From Wyeomyia smithii (Eukaryota > Arthropoda > Insecta > Diptera > Culicidae), in assembly GCF_029784165.1 (NCBI RefSeq), contig NC_073695.1:101249306-101313305 (forward strand): a stretch of 64,000 nucleotides of DNA, in the 5' to 3' direction. This document shows positions 45,340 to 56,989 of this stretch, one piece after another (within the stretch, counting starts at the first letter, position 1; every line of letters begins with the position of its first letter). A program made the position numbers and the translations under genes. Under the pieces are notes generated by a model. The model ran no database searches. It was not told the DNA's origin and saw nothing but the letters and a program-made list of their open reading frames with translations.

Positions 45340-45900
45340 GGCAATCTTCATGCTGCCCCAACACGGGGGGAATAATGGCTGTCTGGCGACACACGCTGAG
45401 ACAAACCGCGCTGCTCCTGAGACGTGGTGACCAACCACAAGGCTAGTGCTGCTGCTAAGGAAGGACGACTGCTGTTGTCGCTGTCTAGAACTATTATGAG
45501 CGGCTCCGGCTGAAACAGGCTCTTATATAGGCCAAATAGCATGTTTTCAATTGCAAGATATATGATCCTGTCGACCGTGCTTGGGAAGCAAGCATATAAC
45601 GACCAATCAGAGGTCAAATTTTTCGTTTTGACAAGGCTTGACTATTTTCAATAGTACAATAGTGTGAATAATAAAATTACAATTATCTTATTTTGGGAAG
45701 AATTTTAGAAAATTTTCCAATCTATTGCTGCAAGAACGAAGGAAATCCATCGAATACTAACCGATTTATTAGCATTTGAAATTGGACATATTTTTCACTT
45801 TTTTCGGTTTTAGATTTCCATTTCACATCCCTATGTAGCCGAACTTCCTGAGAGAAGTATTCTACTTCAGAAAATTGATTGAATATCTCCGGAAGCTTAT
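45340..45900. repeat. Direct repeat, right copy with TATA-containing leader
   Basis: The leader GACTGCTGTTGTCGCTGTCT ... GGCTCTTATATAGG (45,465-45,530) is nearly identical to 63,063-63,125. The remainder matches the left copy. Short frames on the minus strand have no recognisable domain. Confidence 0.7.
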
Positions 45901-48130
45901 TTTTTGAATAATAAGTTGCCAAATGTTACAACCTTGATTATTTGAACACGGAAGAAGTTAAAATTTCTGAAGGCTTTTTTCGAAACCAGAACGATTTGTT
46001 TGATTGGTGTGATGTTTTCGGCAAAATGTTGGTGTTGTAGAGTATCAAAAATATTCTAAATTAGACATTTCAAAGAGCTAGGCTGAGAGCTGATATTTGA
46101 AAAGTATTAATATATTTTTGAAAACTGCATAAAGTAAACTGAACATTGATGATCATGGAGAAATAAAAACTAAAAATTCTTTTAAAAAAATCCTAATAAA
46201 AAGGATTTGGGAAAATTTCAGGAAACTTTTTTTTCTTGAAAAGTTTAAAAGAAGTTAAAAATAAATTTGTTTCCTTTTCAACGGTTTCTGCAAGACATGT
46301 TCGTGCAGTGAAAGCCTTTTAATTTGAAAAATAATAATTTGCGATCATTTTTCTGATTTCCAGATTATTCTTTTAAGTTTCGAATCACTTATTTTGAAAT
46401 GTTGGTCCCTAATGTCATTTTTTTATCAGCTTGACCATTTTGAGCGCTGGATGCAAACAATTTGAAGATGTTGGCAAATGACCAGAGAGATGCAACTTTG
46501 ATGGACTAGCAAATCAAAATGCTAAAAAAGTTGTGAATTCACTTCTGAAAAGTTTTCAGAATTTATGTAATGTATGTACAGTTAAATCGCAGTATTTTTC
46601 CTAAACGTAAATTAAAACCCATGTCACAAGTTTTGTTCAATTCAATCAAAATATTCATTACTCCCATGACTTTTTCCGATGATTTGAACAACGAAATAAT
46701 AGGAGGGTGATATCCGTGATACGACCGCATAGTTAACGTAGGACTACAATAGTTTAATATTTCGCTTTGAGGCTCTGTTTGATTTGAGCTCGTTTTACTT
46801 CTAGCACGGTTCGATTTTGGCACACATGTGCCAAAACGAGCGATTATGTCTAAACACATTTCTTAGTCTTCTTGATTATTTCAACAAATTTAAGCTCAAC
46901 ATCCTCCAAAAGAAAGGTATTTTGGTTCTTTATGTTGCCAAAGCGAATGACCGGAATTGGTAAAACGGTTCCTGGAACATGACAATACTAAGCCTCTAAT
47001 TACTCGGGTAGTAATATCAAGTATCTAGGTTATCAGCCTCAATTCATCAAGCTTGGAAGCTTTTGGCAAATTCTGCCATGTCGTGTTTGGCAAAATCAAA
47101 CGGCGTCTGTATTTTGATTATTTATTTGCAGCACTCTATTTTAAAAGAAAAAATATTCTCTTTAACATTGATGAATGTCATTCATTCTAATACAGCTTCT
47201 ATACAGACCTAAATTGAGTACGATTTAGTAGAAATTAAACAATATTTATTTGTTGTTATGGCTCACTCTCCAATCACCAAGCGGCAAAGATGTCACATAA
47301 TAAAATTTTCCTGCAATTACAAGTTCGTGGAAAAAATAACGATAAAAAATTACAGTTTTTGAACAAAAATGTTATTCACAGAAAATTTAAAATGGACATG
47401 AGAAAAACAGAATGTAGAGTTTAAAAATAAACAACGCATTTTATCTGTACAATGAACCTAATTTATATACCCTGCTATCTGCCTCTACCGACACGTACAG
47501 ACTTTTGCTGTCCCCGGTGGCGCAGCGTATTTTGCGAATAATCATATTGAATTCTGATAATTGCTACTACATATACGAAACAAGAAGAAGAAGACAATTT
47601 AAACGGCAATTCGATTGTATTCCAGATCGCCAAACGATACCTACGCGCTAACCCAACACGCCCGATTGTGCGTCGACAACCGCAATGTAGTCTAAACTTG
47701 GCTTGGCTGCACACAAATGGATATCGAGTTCTACTGTACTGATAGACGACGAGTGACCAGTGCTCTATTCATATATGCTCGATGCAGTACTCTTGCCTGT
47801 GCCAGCATGTTTTCCATCAAGACATCAGTTTTAATAACATTCTGACAGCAGAACGTGAAACTGTCTGATAGTGGAGGTGGTTACGAACTTTCCGAAAAAG
47901 CTTCACCTTCAAGACATCAATATAGTCTAGGCTCATAGAAGCAAACGTTAGTTGACCTTTTGGGACGGGGAGATTCTGTCAAATTTTTTTTTGCCGCTGC
48001 TATACGGGATATCACAGCAACCAGTTGGTGTCTATTCATGAAGTCTATGCCAGGGGTGCTCGCATGTGATTGGTACATTGTTCGTGAAAATTCGACCTTG
48101 AAACTTTTATTCAATTTTCACTGTTAAACA
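45901..48130. other. Gene-free stretch
   Basis: Several short frames (for example 79 codons on the minus strand at 47.5-47.7 kb) have no recognisable motif. The word GATTGGTGTGATGTTTTCGG (about 46,002) resembles GACCGGTGTGATGTTTCCGG at 41.15 kb, so old dispersed repeats are present. Confidence 0.4.
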
Positions 48131-48134
48131 ATTA

Positions 48135-48340
48135 AATGATAATGATAACTGAAGAATCACAAAATTGTCCATCATTTTATCAATCCAACGACATATTGAT
48201 TATTGTAATCCATCATGTGGTTACATCAGTATCACCGTTTGAAATCTTTCATTCCAATGTTACACTTTGGTTTTAGTTTCCGCAGAATGTATCTCGATAT
48301 AGTGCGGTTAGACGTAGTCCTACGTCAAAAAAGTTTACAC
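48135..48340 (+). mobile_element. Retroelement 3' end fragment (ACGTAGTCCTACGTC family)
   Basis: Diverged match to 24,195-24,382 and to the inverse of 15,205-15,370, ending GACGTAGTCCTACGTC plus six A. It is the oldest-looking of the four copies. Confidence 0.45.
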
Positions 48341-49220
48341 GAAAAGTGCTGTTTTGTTTGTTGTTGTTCCCCTCATAGGTTGTTATGCGTTGTGAAAAAG
48401 GGTGCTTATATCATTTTTTAAGAAGACAGATTGACAAACATAATGAATGCACAAAATAGCTAACACGATTATTGACTGCTTAATGGAAGATTTGCAAATT
48501 TGAGAAAATCGCAAAAATTGTATTTAACCTTCCATGTGAAGGCAAATTTTGCATTTTATGTAACTAATCAACTGTTTGTGTAGAATGTCCCGAGTAAATT
48601 CGGTAGAATTGATATGAGCTATTACTTCCAATTTAGGGTTCGAAGATTGACGTTCAGCCGTCGGTAGTTACCGGCTAGTTACCGTTTTTGACAATCGGGA
48701 ATTTCTTGCAAACATGCGGGAAAAAGTCGGGAAAAATGAGTGGCCACCCTGTGCTTGTAGAACATTGATAAATGGTACAAAAATAATGTCATTCGTTAGC
48801 TACTAGAATCTATTATGATCAATAGTTTCTATTATTTTCGTCAGCTGTAAACAAATAATTGGAAAATTGTGTTTTTAAACACGTTTGCGTTCCGTCTTCC
48901 CAAGCATCCCGAGCTATCGGATACAGAAAACGGAATATGTTTATCTTATTTTAGTTATTAATCTTTAATTGAATGTTGTCTATGGGCGAGTTGTAGTTGT
49001 CCAAATCTTATAAAAAAAATTCATGTGACTTGTACGTACCTGAACTATACATTTAGACTGCAAATAACGATTTCTGATGTAATTTCAACTACAAACACCT
49101 TGAGTGAAAACTCCTTTGAGTGTAGCTGTTTTTGAGATATTGTAAGGAAACATTGCTTTTTATTTTTGCTTCATGTCGTGTCATGTTTGCTATGTTTGCT
49201 TTATGCCCATGTTCATTATA

Positions 49221-49392
49221 TTACAAACGCGCTTTTCACATATTTTCCGTATTGTACCATCCGAACCTTGGACGTTTTATGTCAAATGGTGTCAAATGGC
49301 ATCATATTACAAACGCGCTTTTCACATATTTTCCGTATTGTACCATCCGAACCTTGGACGTTTTATGTCAAATGGTGTCAAATGGCATCATA
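49221..49392 (+). repeat. Perfect-looking 2 x 86-bp tandem duplication
   Basis: TTACAAACGCGCTTTTCACA at 49,221 and again at 49,307. The two units seem identical throughout. Since 86 is not a multiple of three, the three overlapping open frames here carry the same peptides in shifted frames and are not genes. Confidence 0.9.
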
Positions 49393-49914
49393 GCATAGGG
49401 CTGATTCAACTTGCTCAAATTTTTCTTTGTGATTGAATCTCGCATTGTAGAGTTGAAGGATTTACAACAATAACGCTTGAACCAATAAAATATTATCAAA
49501 CTCACTAAAAAGATGGGAAAACGGACGAATGTAAAAATTTCCGAAAATGTTCAATAATGGGTTACAAGACCGTACAAGAGATTCAGGTACGCTACCCACT
49601 AGAAATAATTTGTAAACAAAGAATTTTTTCGTCATTGGAATGATGATTCACTACTAGTGCGTCCTACCCGGGACGTCATGGGATGGCATTTCCTGGGATT
49701 CTTGATTCCCGAGAATTTTCTATTCAAGTTCCGGGATACCGAAAAATATTTTTTGCAATGAAAATTATCGCTAAATCGAATTTCTGAAAGTAGAGTCCCA
49801 AAGTGATCAAAGTCGAGATCCGGTATTCCCTCGAAAAAAAAAAAAAATTAAATCGGTTTCATAAGAACGACAAAATGGTTCGAACTGGCAGAGTGGACTG
49901 GGAGATCCTCAGGT

Positions 49915-50371
49915 AAGGGAGCTGCGTAGCCGCAAGGATACAGAGTTCGCTTTGTCAAGCGTAAGGTCGTGGGTTCCAATCATAGTAGAATCAGGCCTTT
50001 CGATGTCCAAAAAGACTCAAGCACGGGGTTATGCTCAGGCTTCTCCACCGCTTACCCTTCCTTTACGCTGAATTTCTTTATCCCTATGTGTGACTTTCTC
50101 TTAACAAAATTAAGTTCCTCCTATAATAAAACTGGTCAGAAGGACGAACAGCGAAATTTCTCCAGGAAATAATAATAGGCAATATTTGGCAAGAGATACG
50201 AGGCTCGGTATAGTAGAAGCATTAAGCGTGTGAAAAGAAGAGTGAAATCATATTCACACACAGCGGTATTACTAATAATAGCCGCTCTTCTATTCTCCTA
50301 TACAGCAGACACCCAGGCAAATCTCACAATAGATCAACGACACTGGTCGCAGTGAGCAAGTCCATACAGCA
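49915..50371 (+). mobile_element. tRNA-derived SINE family A, plus-strand copy
   Basis: Head GGAGCTGCGTAGCCGCAAGG, B-box region GTCGTGGGTTCCAATC (about 49,967), body with ATAATAAAACTGG, and tail ACACTGGTCGCAGTGAGC match the minus-strand copy at 2.9 kb. Here the 120-bp segment is present once, so this is closer to the ancestral length (about 455 bp). Confidence 0.75.
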
Positions 50372-51164
50372 GGGCTCGAAGCGGCTAGGCAATGCAATAG
50401 TAGTGACTTTAACGACCAAAATATTGAAAATAGTGACCAAATAATGACTTTATATCAATTAAAAAGTGAAATTGAAAAGTTGAAAAGTTAGCATGGATGC
50501 TAGTAGTTAAGTTTTTTTATATAAAAGCCAGTTTTTTTTTTTTTTCATCTAATATAAGAGCCATTTGTTAACAGGATTTTTTTCTCCACGGTTTGTTATA
50601 CTTTATCGCAGCACATTTTTGTGTAGATTGTTGATTCCGAACTATTAACACACCTTCTAAGGTCGCCTGAGCAAGCTCGACCTCCACCATATCATGTTTT
50701 TCAATGGCTTTTTTTCAGTGGCTAGTGTAAAGCGTGCATTAGCTTCCAAAAACAATCTGGATTATATAAAAATACATTATTATTATAACTTAAAGTTTTG
50801 TTCACGCTTATCGAAGCATACTTATCCGCAGTTCGCCTTTTCTCGTCCGCCTTCTTGCATAGAATCCTTAGTTCTTCCTCCTGTCTTTCAATTGTTATTT
50901 TCAGATATTTTGTTTTCTGTTTTTTTCTTCCATTTGTTATCGCTCAACGGAACTCCTTTTGTCTTTTAAAAAACAGAAAAGATCAGTATTAAATAACGCG
51001 AGCACTACTGGAAACACGAAAATTCGAGCAGAGATGCCAGATGTTTTTGAAGAGCATCTGGAACTGCGCGAAGAACCGAAAACTGCGCGAAGAACCGAAA
51101 TCTGGAATAAATCTAGCCGTCCGTTCCGTTAACGTTGGCAGATGGTACGTGTAAATAAGACTTG
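50372..51164. other. Gene-free stretch with a 19-bp duplication
   Basis: AACTGCGCGAAGAACCGA occurs twice in a row at about 51,060-51,098. Pyrimidine-rich sequence lies at about 50,840-50,960. No supported gene. Confidence 0.4.
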
Positions 51165-52300
51165 ATTTTTTTTTTATTCTCGCTTATTTTCCGTCGGTCT
51201 AGCTCCACCAGTGTTGTTGTGCCAATCATCGACACCCGGGGAGGCGGCTCCAGCCAGGACTCAAATTTACGGCCCGTTGATTTACGTACCGACGCAAACG
51301 GCTTTTATTCCTTATGCGATGGAAGGCGTGATTCCAGAGATTTTTTGCGTCAGGCTTGAACCTGGACCAGTTGGGTTGGTTGTGAGTGGATCACGCAACA
51401 CCACAACTAAAGACGTTGCGATATCATTGAGCATCGATACTTGGTACCGATACTGGTACCGAAAGCTATTGCTGATACTCCGATATTATCGCGACAAAAG
51501 TATCGATACTGCAAAGTATCGTTGTTCGATAACTCAGGCTCATTTGAAGTAATACCCATATTGCCGTTTTTTGCATATTTATTGCTCGCGATATAAATAA
51601 TAGGATTGTTTAATTTGATTGAACACTTATTTTTTACCTAATGAACTGAAACCAAAGAGTTTCTGCAAATGTTTCGCCGATTATGCTCGTCAAAAACATT
51701 TAATCTCTTCTGATCCGTAGAGCTATTATCATAACACGTATCTCACAATTACAGTCGCGTCGCAGTAATATACCAAACAAAAAAAAAAAACACTTAAATA
51801 CGAGTTGAAAAAAATCAGTTTTTCTCCTGTGATGAGTTGAAATTTTGGTGCTAATCGATTGATTTCCGCAATGTATTTCTTGCAGTAAGTTTAAGGATAC
51901 ATTCAATTGGGGTTAATCATTTGATAATGTGGAACGGTAAATTTCAATTATAATTCTTTGCCTACTTTTGTTTCTACTAAATGATTAGTAATCTTGTCTA
52001 GAGCATAAACTGGGCTATAGCTAGAGCATATATGAAAGGCTATAGCTTTTTAACCGTTCCTGAGACTTTTGGTGCTCCTTGCTAGCTCGCATGTGTTTTA
52101 AAAGACCACAAAGTTCGTCGTTTCTGAGTTTGCATAAAGTTCATTTGAGCCTCTGAAGACTTCGAACATGCTGAGGGCACCAAATTTCGCAGAAACGGGT
52201 TAAAAGCTCTTTTTTCAATTCAGTTCGGGCTCTAATGCATTCCTGTGACTAGGGGCACCGAAATTTACTATATTTTGACAAGAAACGAACTACATATAAG

Positions 52301-52573
52301 GCGACATCCGTAAATTACGTAATGCAAAAAACCCAATTTTTGAACCACCCCTCCCCCCCCTATGTAACGAAACGTAACACCAACACCACACCCCCTCATA
52401 AAAATTATGTAACGCTGTAGAAGAATTTGCTTAACAGAAATGCTCGTTTTTAGAAAGGCCCTCCTGTTACGTAACGCTGATCTTACCTCCCACCCTCCCC
52501 TATGTAACAAATCGTAACGCTCGAGGATACCCTCTCTTCCCCCTTTGAGCGTTACGTAATTTATGGATGCCGC
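52301..52573. mobile_element. 273-bp MITE with GCGACATCC ends and TAAG duplication
   Basis: Left end GCGACATCCGTAAATTACGT is inverted at the right (ACGTAATTTATGGATGCCGC). TAAG is present on both sides (52,297-52,300; 52,575-52,578). Same size, ends and CCCCTCCCCCCC/TATGTAACG inner motif as the MITE at 33.4 kb, so both belong to one group. Confidence 0.85.
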
Positions 52574-52641
52574 CTAAGTGAGTCACAGATTTTGTTAACA
52601 AATTTAATATTTTCCAAGCAGCTACCCGTAATAAATTCTCA

Positions 52642-52740
52642 CAGTTTCCCCTGAAGATGTCACTGATCAGTGACGAAACGTTGGAGAATTAAAAATAAGT
52701 TGCTCTACTGTTTTGAGACTGCACAGACGAAAATACACTC
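52642..52740 (+). mobile_element. Penelope-like terminal motif with hammerhead-like core (copy 2)
   Basis: CTGAAGA (52,651-52,657), a perfect 5-bp stem GTCAC/GTGAC with a 6-nt loop, then GAAA (52,675-52,678) and CGTTGG. This fits the CUGANGA-stem II-GAAA core of hammerhead ribozymes. Penelope-like elements are known to carry such motifs in their terminal repeats. Stems I and III and the cleavage site were not resolved by eye, so self-cleavage is unproven. Confidence 0.45.
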
Positions 52741-52754
52741 AACTCACTTTAATT

Positions 52755-52925
52755 AGTTCATTAAGCAGACATTATGTGAAGTAGAGAGAACAAAAATTAA
52801 GCTAACTGGAAATATGATACAGATTTGCAAAAATATACCGCATCCCGACGGGACTTGAACCTGCAATCTTCTTGTCTCCGGCATGGTGTTTTGACCAATC
52901 AAACTACGGGGGTCGGTGGTACTGT
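52755..52925 (-). mobile_element. tRNA-like SINE head and tail (family C)
   Basis: On the minus strand: CCCCCGTAGTTTGATTGGTC (A-box region), then ATTGCAGGTTCAAGTCCCG with a B box matching consensus. The acceptor-stem halves partly pair. A tail with TATTTTTGCAAATCTGTATC follows. It lacks clear anticodon-arm pairing, so it is read as a tRNA-derived SINE and not a working tRNA. Confidence 0.55.
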
Positions 52926-53365
52926 TCCACAATCTATATCGTATCACATTCTGCTGCCGACTTATTCTATTGCTCATCCCTAACTACACACACTGCTGTG
53001 CAAGCGTTATTTATAGACTGAAAAGAATATCTCATCACACACAGAAGAGTCAGCTGATGCTGATAACTCTTATAGACCTGTGTGATCGAGACCAAAGTCA
53101 GTCTGCGTCGTGCTTGCAAGTGCGACACTTTAATTACTTTACTATAAAAAGAAAAGAAAATGCAAAAATCAAAAAAAAAATCAAAATTCAAAATGCATTC
53201 CTACAGACAGTGTAGAAGTACGAGAGCACAAGAGAAACAGCAATTTTGGCTGAAATGTTGTTTCGTTTTTTTTTTCGATACTGAGAGTAGTGTATCAATA
53301 TTGACGAAGGATTCCAAATTAGTATCGGAGGTATTGCAACGTCCCTACCCACAACCATCGACTCC

Positions 53366-54690
53366 TGATACAGGGAAAAAAATTGAAGGCATTTGAAACA
53401 AATTTTGTTTTTTGAGCTATCACCAGATCTCGACATTTCATGCATTTCAAAGATATTTGGTATAAAAAAACCGATTTCAAAAATGTCATGAACTTGTGCT
53501 TTTTTTTCAAATTTAGCATGAAAACTTTTGCTCCTGTTCGATTTTATGAATTCAAATCAGTGAATCATGTTTTCAATATTTTCTTCTGTATGACAGAGAA
53601 AAAAAAACAAAACTACATAAATCGCTGCTTTTCTTCCCTCGGAATCCGGGGAAACTGAGAATCATCGGGAAATGGACGCTCTATTCGCATATATGCACAA
53701 AAGAATGAATATTATTGGTATGATATTGTTGGAACAAGATTTACAGTACTCCGGTACCTTAATCATATTTTTCCTGTGACACAAAATTACGTTATAACTA
53801 TTGAGTTTTTAAAACAAGCCAGATATCTTTTGTCTTGATCCTCTATCCATCGGATAGGGATCAATGGAGAGTTGTAACTACATTTGTAACTAAATAAAAA
53901 AAATTAGTGTACGTTTTCAAAGTTTATTAAACAAATTTCTACAATCCGTCCATTGATAACGTTGTAGTAGAGATTAAAATACAATTTTTGAAGAGACAGC
54001 TGACTATTGTGTCATCGGATACTTTATTTGATTCTCGACCATTTTTGTGGCTCTCTGACTCTGAATCTTATTGTTATGTCTCGACGCAAATATCCGTTTT
54101 ATCACAGCTTCGATTAGTACCAACAATAACAGGAACTTAGAAGATGTTCAAAAAATGTTAACATTGTTTCGTGTAAAATACTTTCTGATACCTTAAGGAT
54201 ATCAACAACCTCTCCTCGCCGCGCACTGTCAGTTAAAAATAGATTATTTCAGATGGTTTGGTGGCAGCCACCTTGAATGATAGTCCTACGTAATCCTTGT
54301 CTTCAGCGTGTGTCGAATGTGTTGTTAATTAACAGAGACAGCAAAATCAGTTGTTCAGACGTTACTGGTTAACAGTTATTGCCTCCATCGATCGGTTGAG
54401 CTCTTCGAAAATATTGGTAGAAAAAAAACACAAAATCAATCGCTACCATTTGAGGTTTTAATTTCAATAAATTTCAAATAACTCGTTTGACAACCATTTT
54501 TTTCAAATGTTTTCTTTCGACTAAAATCATAGTAATTATCTTAACTTAATATTATTACGCAAGATTTCTGCGAGTCTGTAAAACCTGTAAACCTCATTAC
54601 CTTGCAAGCGAAATGCAATTTTCTACCGTCCGCTGCCAAGCATCTCGAAGAATCAAACTGGCCAACAATCTAGAAAAAAAAGAAAAACAA
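53366..54690. other. AT-rich stretch without gene
   Basis: No element ends or recognisable protein pieces. The isolated word ATAGTCCTACGTAATCC (about 54,280) recalls the ACGTAGTCCTACG repeat end. Confidence 0.4.
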
Positions 54691-55230
54691 TAACAAACCC
54701 ATCGGAGCGTTTGCGCTCGATAGGCCTAACCTCGGTTTAAATTCTAAGTAGGTCTAGTGTACGAGGGCAACCGCCTAAGCCGCTGCATGCCACTGGATTG
54801 CAAATGCATGGCGTATATTATTTTTGCACTCTCTCTACGGATCGGTACGTGCCCGTTCGGTTGGCGAGAACGGCCAAGAATGTCGGCAAGCGGCGGAACA
54901 CTACTGTAGTGTAATATTTGTACACATATTAATATGTACTATTTTTGCTGGTAGTCTTCGAATGTATCGCTACTAAGTGCTGCAGCTGATGGAAGCGTGA
55001 TTACTCTTTTTTTGTTTTCGTTCAACTTATTTTCACCGCCCATTCGCCTCCGCCAAGGATGCATTTCGCTGCATCTGCATAGAAACCCCATTTACTACGC
55101 ACTACCGCTTGGCGAACGAGTAAACAAGCCAATTTGTACAAGCGGATTTAAATATAAATCGTGTGTTTGTGCGAATTACACGCGGGCAGTGTTTCAAATT
55201 AAATTCATATAAACTATCTTACACTATTTG
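54691..55230. promoter_or_regulatory. Mixed island, possible regulatory DNA
   Basis: GC-richer text at about 54,700-54,910 (CGCCTAAGCCGCTGCATGCC, GGCGAGAACGGCCAAG) is followed by a return to AT-rich sequence. No frame or splice structure supports a gene. Confidence 0.2.
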
Positions 55231-55239
55231 AAGATACTT

Positions 55240-55820
55240 GACCTAAAAATCACGGTACGGTTTTCTTCTCCTCGTTGCTCGTTCCGCTGTTGACGTCAGC
55301 ATATTAGTGTAAGTGAGAACCCATATATGCATTCTGAACGATGCTGCGCGCGCTCGCTGACACCGGCTGTACCGAACGACCGGCACGGGGGGTAACCACG
55401 ATCCACGAGCAGAATTCCGTGCACGGCGCACTATTGCACAATAGCGTACGTGTGTACGTACGGTATGAGTCGTACCTTCCACCCCCTTTCGTTCTACCAT
55501 TTTCTGTTTCAGCCCGTTGCGTCTACCAGCACCTATCCTCCTGAGCCGGGCATTAGGTAGTAGTACCTACTGTGCTGACATTGACCGGTTTTCCAAACTG
55601 ACTTTGAGCTACAAACTATTTGCTACTAGCAGCAACTGCAACTGCAACTAACTATTGCAAGTCGGTCAATGTGACCGCGAAACCCTGTGCGAAATTGGGC
55701 GAGAAGTGCTGCTCGGGGGACTAGCGCTGAAGGGGTAAGCGAAATCGGTAGAAATTATCACTATCTCTATCGTTCGGCAGTGAAGTGGCTGCCTGTGCCG
55801 AGGGGGGACTAAGTTTGTGA
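55240..55820 (+). promoter_or_regulatory. GC-richer island with perfect CRE site and splice donor
   Basis: TGACGTCA, the consensus cAMP-response element, lies at 55,291-55,298. An inverted pair CTGACATTGACCGG (about 55,573) and CGGTCAATGTGACC (about 55,664) and a palindrome TAGGTAGTAGTACCTA (about 55,556) are also present. A donor-like AGGG|GTAAGC ends the island (intron from 55,735). Open frames on both strands lack domains. An alternative promoter or leader exon is possible. Confidence 0.3.
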
Positions 55821-56844
55821 ATAAAAACTGTGTTTTTGGCGGGTTCATGACGGTTTCGACTCTATTTTCATGCGTAATGAAAATTTGTTTCGACATCATC
55901 GAATCATTGCGGAATTTCAAGTTCAATTTCTCGACCGCGGTGAATTCTCACTTCTTGATTAACAGTATGTTATTATTATTCTCAATCCACATCGCTTTAT
56001 TTGTCGGTAAATCTACATGTTCTACATGTTATTCGTGAATAGATTGCTTTAATTACTTGCTATCGACCACAAGATGATCTACTTTCGGGTCAAAAAAAGA
56101 AATCAGCAATTTTGCAACTATTTCGATATCAAATAAAGAAAAGGGTAATTCAATTTACTTCAATATAAATTATCACTCGTTGTTTGACCTTTTATTGTGC
56201 TCCTCGGTAAGGGAATTCCAGAAGCAAATTCTTTCGAATAGTTTGCCAAATATGGAAAACATATTGCTTAACACTGTTGTTTGTATTGCTTAAGATATGT
56301 TTAGACTATATCTGATTTTTTCATCTGATTCGAGCTGATTGCTCGAAAAAATATCGAATGCAATGTTGTTTTACATTTACACAAATTCGATATTGTGATT
56401 CGACATGCCGTGCGATATGTCGAATGGAATAGGAACGTTTCTATTATTCGTTCGACTCTAACAACATAGCAACCTTTGATTTTTTTACAGTTTTTTGTTT
56501 TGGGTCTCCATAACAAATGTATGTCGAACGGCAAATCGAGCAGACTTTCGATTTCTGCAGTGGTCAAAATCAGACCGACATATCTAATAGTCTAAATGTA
56601 TCTTTACCAGATGTTATTAAAACTAGACCAGACAAAAAATTTTGTCTTCATACAGTTATATATCGTCTTATCCATACATTCACCAGATATAAAGAGTTTT
56701 TACTCGAAACAATTTGATGATAGAAATTATTAAATGATACTACAAGGTTTCACAAACAGTACTAACGATTTTCACAACGACTTTGTGGATCACCAATTTC
56801 ACACCTTTTCCAACCGTTTGGTAATTTTTCTAACATCGCTGGCG
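55821..56844. other. Gene-free stretch
   Basis: AT-rich with short frames only. Two similar patches around 56,330-56,560 carry TATCGAATG/CGAATGGAAT-type words, but no element border could be set. Confidence 0.4.
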
Positions 56845-56886
56845 TCATTATCATTATCATCATCATCATCATCATCATCATCATTG
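56845..56886 (+). repeat. ATC microsatellite
   Basis: TCATTATCATTATCATCATC followed by uninterrupted CATCAT units to about 56,886. Confidence 0.95.
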
Positions 56887-56989
56887 TCATAATTAAATCA
56901 AAGCCGCCCATTTTACTACACCTCTAAAAAAACCGCTCAATACAAATTGCAGGCTGTCGAAATAGTTGCACAGCCACGCCAAAAGAGAC

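Larger units (their letters stand above)
51408..53347. mobile_element. hAT-like 1.9-kb non-autonomous element
   Basis: Left end TAAAGACGTTGCGATATC, right end inverted TAGGGACGTTGCAATACC. The 8-bp flanks ACCACAAC and CCCACAAC differ at one base, and the interrupted SINE confirms both borders. GGTATCGATACT-type words near both ends resemble the 41.8-kb element. The interior has no transposase but contains a MITE, a Penelope-like motif and a tRNA-like SINE. Confidence 0.85.
51165..53365 (-). mobile_element. SINE family D copy, split by a hAT-like element
   Basis: The T-run and TTATTCTCGCTTATTTTCCG at 51,165 mark the 3' end of the SINE seen at 21.1 kb. The body runs to 51,407 and resumes at 53,348 with CCCACAACCATCGAC, the expected next sequence. 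The tRNA-like 5' head is missing. The split shows that the 51.4-53.3-kb element inserted after the SINE. Confidence 0.8.

Noticed and set aside
52840..52915. Possible functional tRNA gene on the minus strand
   Set aside because: Good A and B boxes and partial acceptor pairing, but no clear anticodon stem; it has an A/T-rich SINE tail and a second truncated copy at 11.6 kb.
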